64,000 nucleotides of DNA from Alkalicaulis satelles. GTDB lineage: Bacteria > Pseudomonadota > Alphaproteobacteria > Caulobacterales > Maricaulaceae. Position numbers and translations under genes: made by a program. Location: assembly GCF_008630495.1 (NCBI RefSeq), contig NZ_VWOJ01000003.1, forward strand, positions 246,375-310,374. Reading direction: 5' to 3'. Shown in pieces: positions 63,930-64,000 of the stretch (position 1 is its first letter; each line of letters begins with the position of its first letter). The notes below the pieces were generated by a model. That model saw only the letters and a list, made by a program, of their open reading frames with translations, was not told the DNA's origin and did no database searches.

Positions 63930-64000
63930 ATGGCGATCGCCATTTTGATATTTTCATTCACTGCTCTCATGGCTGGCGTCTTTCTGGCGATCCGCGGCGG
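63930..64000 (+). CDS. Start of a membrane protein, cut by window edge
   Basis: The ATG at 63930 has AAAGGGGGGATTT upstream and opens a frame reading MAIAILIFSFTALMAGVFLA, a membrane helix, then IRGG to the window edge. Too little is present to name it. Confidence 0.45.
   Translation, partial: MAIAILIFSFTALMAGVFLAIRG

Overview
The window is GC-rich, densely packed bacterial chromosome from an alphaproteobacterium, most likely a stalked or flagellated member of Caulobacterales/Maricaulales. The evidence is a circularly permuted two-piece ssrA with tag (A)ANDNYAEEVALAA, an alpha-type SspB adaptor, a TipF-like flagellar EAL protein, two DUF465 proteins, a petABC operon and the gene order ubiE / mutM / enoyl-CoA hydratase / rpsT / dnaA. 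No rRNA, tRNA, CRISPR array or intact insertion sequence was recognised.

Layout. 1-5,900: pseF (cut by the window edge), a DUF2459 lipoprotein, ssrA, a cytochrome P450, sspB, a thioesterase, a flagellar-rod-like mini-protein and tipF. 5,960-19,600: metabolic and housekeeping genes, including a HAD phosphatase, S9 peptidase, FKBP isomerase, argE, panD, a class IV aminotransferase next to a sulfotransferase-like gene, grpB, mtnP, an SDR, a TPR lipoprotein, ubiX and two DUF465 genes. 19,600-22,400: an HMG-CoA reductase of class I type, a sirtuin and a GGDEF cyclase. 22,500-25,000: an FkbM / GT17-like / FkbM glycan-modification cassette whose later part is less GC-rich. 25,000-36,600: a sugar-nucleotide region with galU, a fused GDP-mannose pyrophosphorylase/AGE-epimerase, UDP-glucose dehydrogenase, phosphomannomutase, kdsD, rfbC and rfbD, plus an unrecognised 481-aa protein with a repeat-bearing acidic tail. 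36,600-41,500: gpmA, a shortened ribD-like gene, a pentapeptide-repeat protein and nadE. 41,500-47,300: petABC, a thioesterase/TetR divergent pair with a clear operator, thpR and a Bax-inhibitor-1 protein. 47,300-60,200: purH, heparinase II/III-like, rpe, rsmB, dnaA, rpsT, enoyl-CoA hydratase, TraB/GumN, mutM, an MliC-like lipoprotein and ubiE.

60,260-64,000 is the most unusual part. A CvaA/HlyD-type adaptor is followed about 2 kb later by only the first part of a C39 peptidase, the domain that normally begins the partner ABC exporter. Between them lie opposite-strand, partly AT-richer small membrane genes: a zinc-ribbon membrane protein, a PrsW-like putative intramembrane protease, 59-aa and 61-aa membrane proteins, and a 71-bp direct repeat that duplicates a leader and start-codon region. 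This looks like a peptide-export locus interrupted or eroded by insertion of an accessory segment.

Working together: the sugar-nucleotide genes can supply GDP-mannose, UDP-glucose, UDP-glucuronate, dTDP-rhamnose and Kdo precursor for envelope glycans. pseF and the FkbM/GT17 cassette point to flagellin or surface glycosylation. ssrA and sspB are two parts of the same ribosome-rescue and ClpXP route. All calls come from reading the sequence; no database search was possible.
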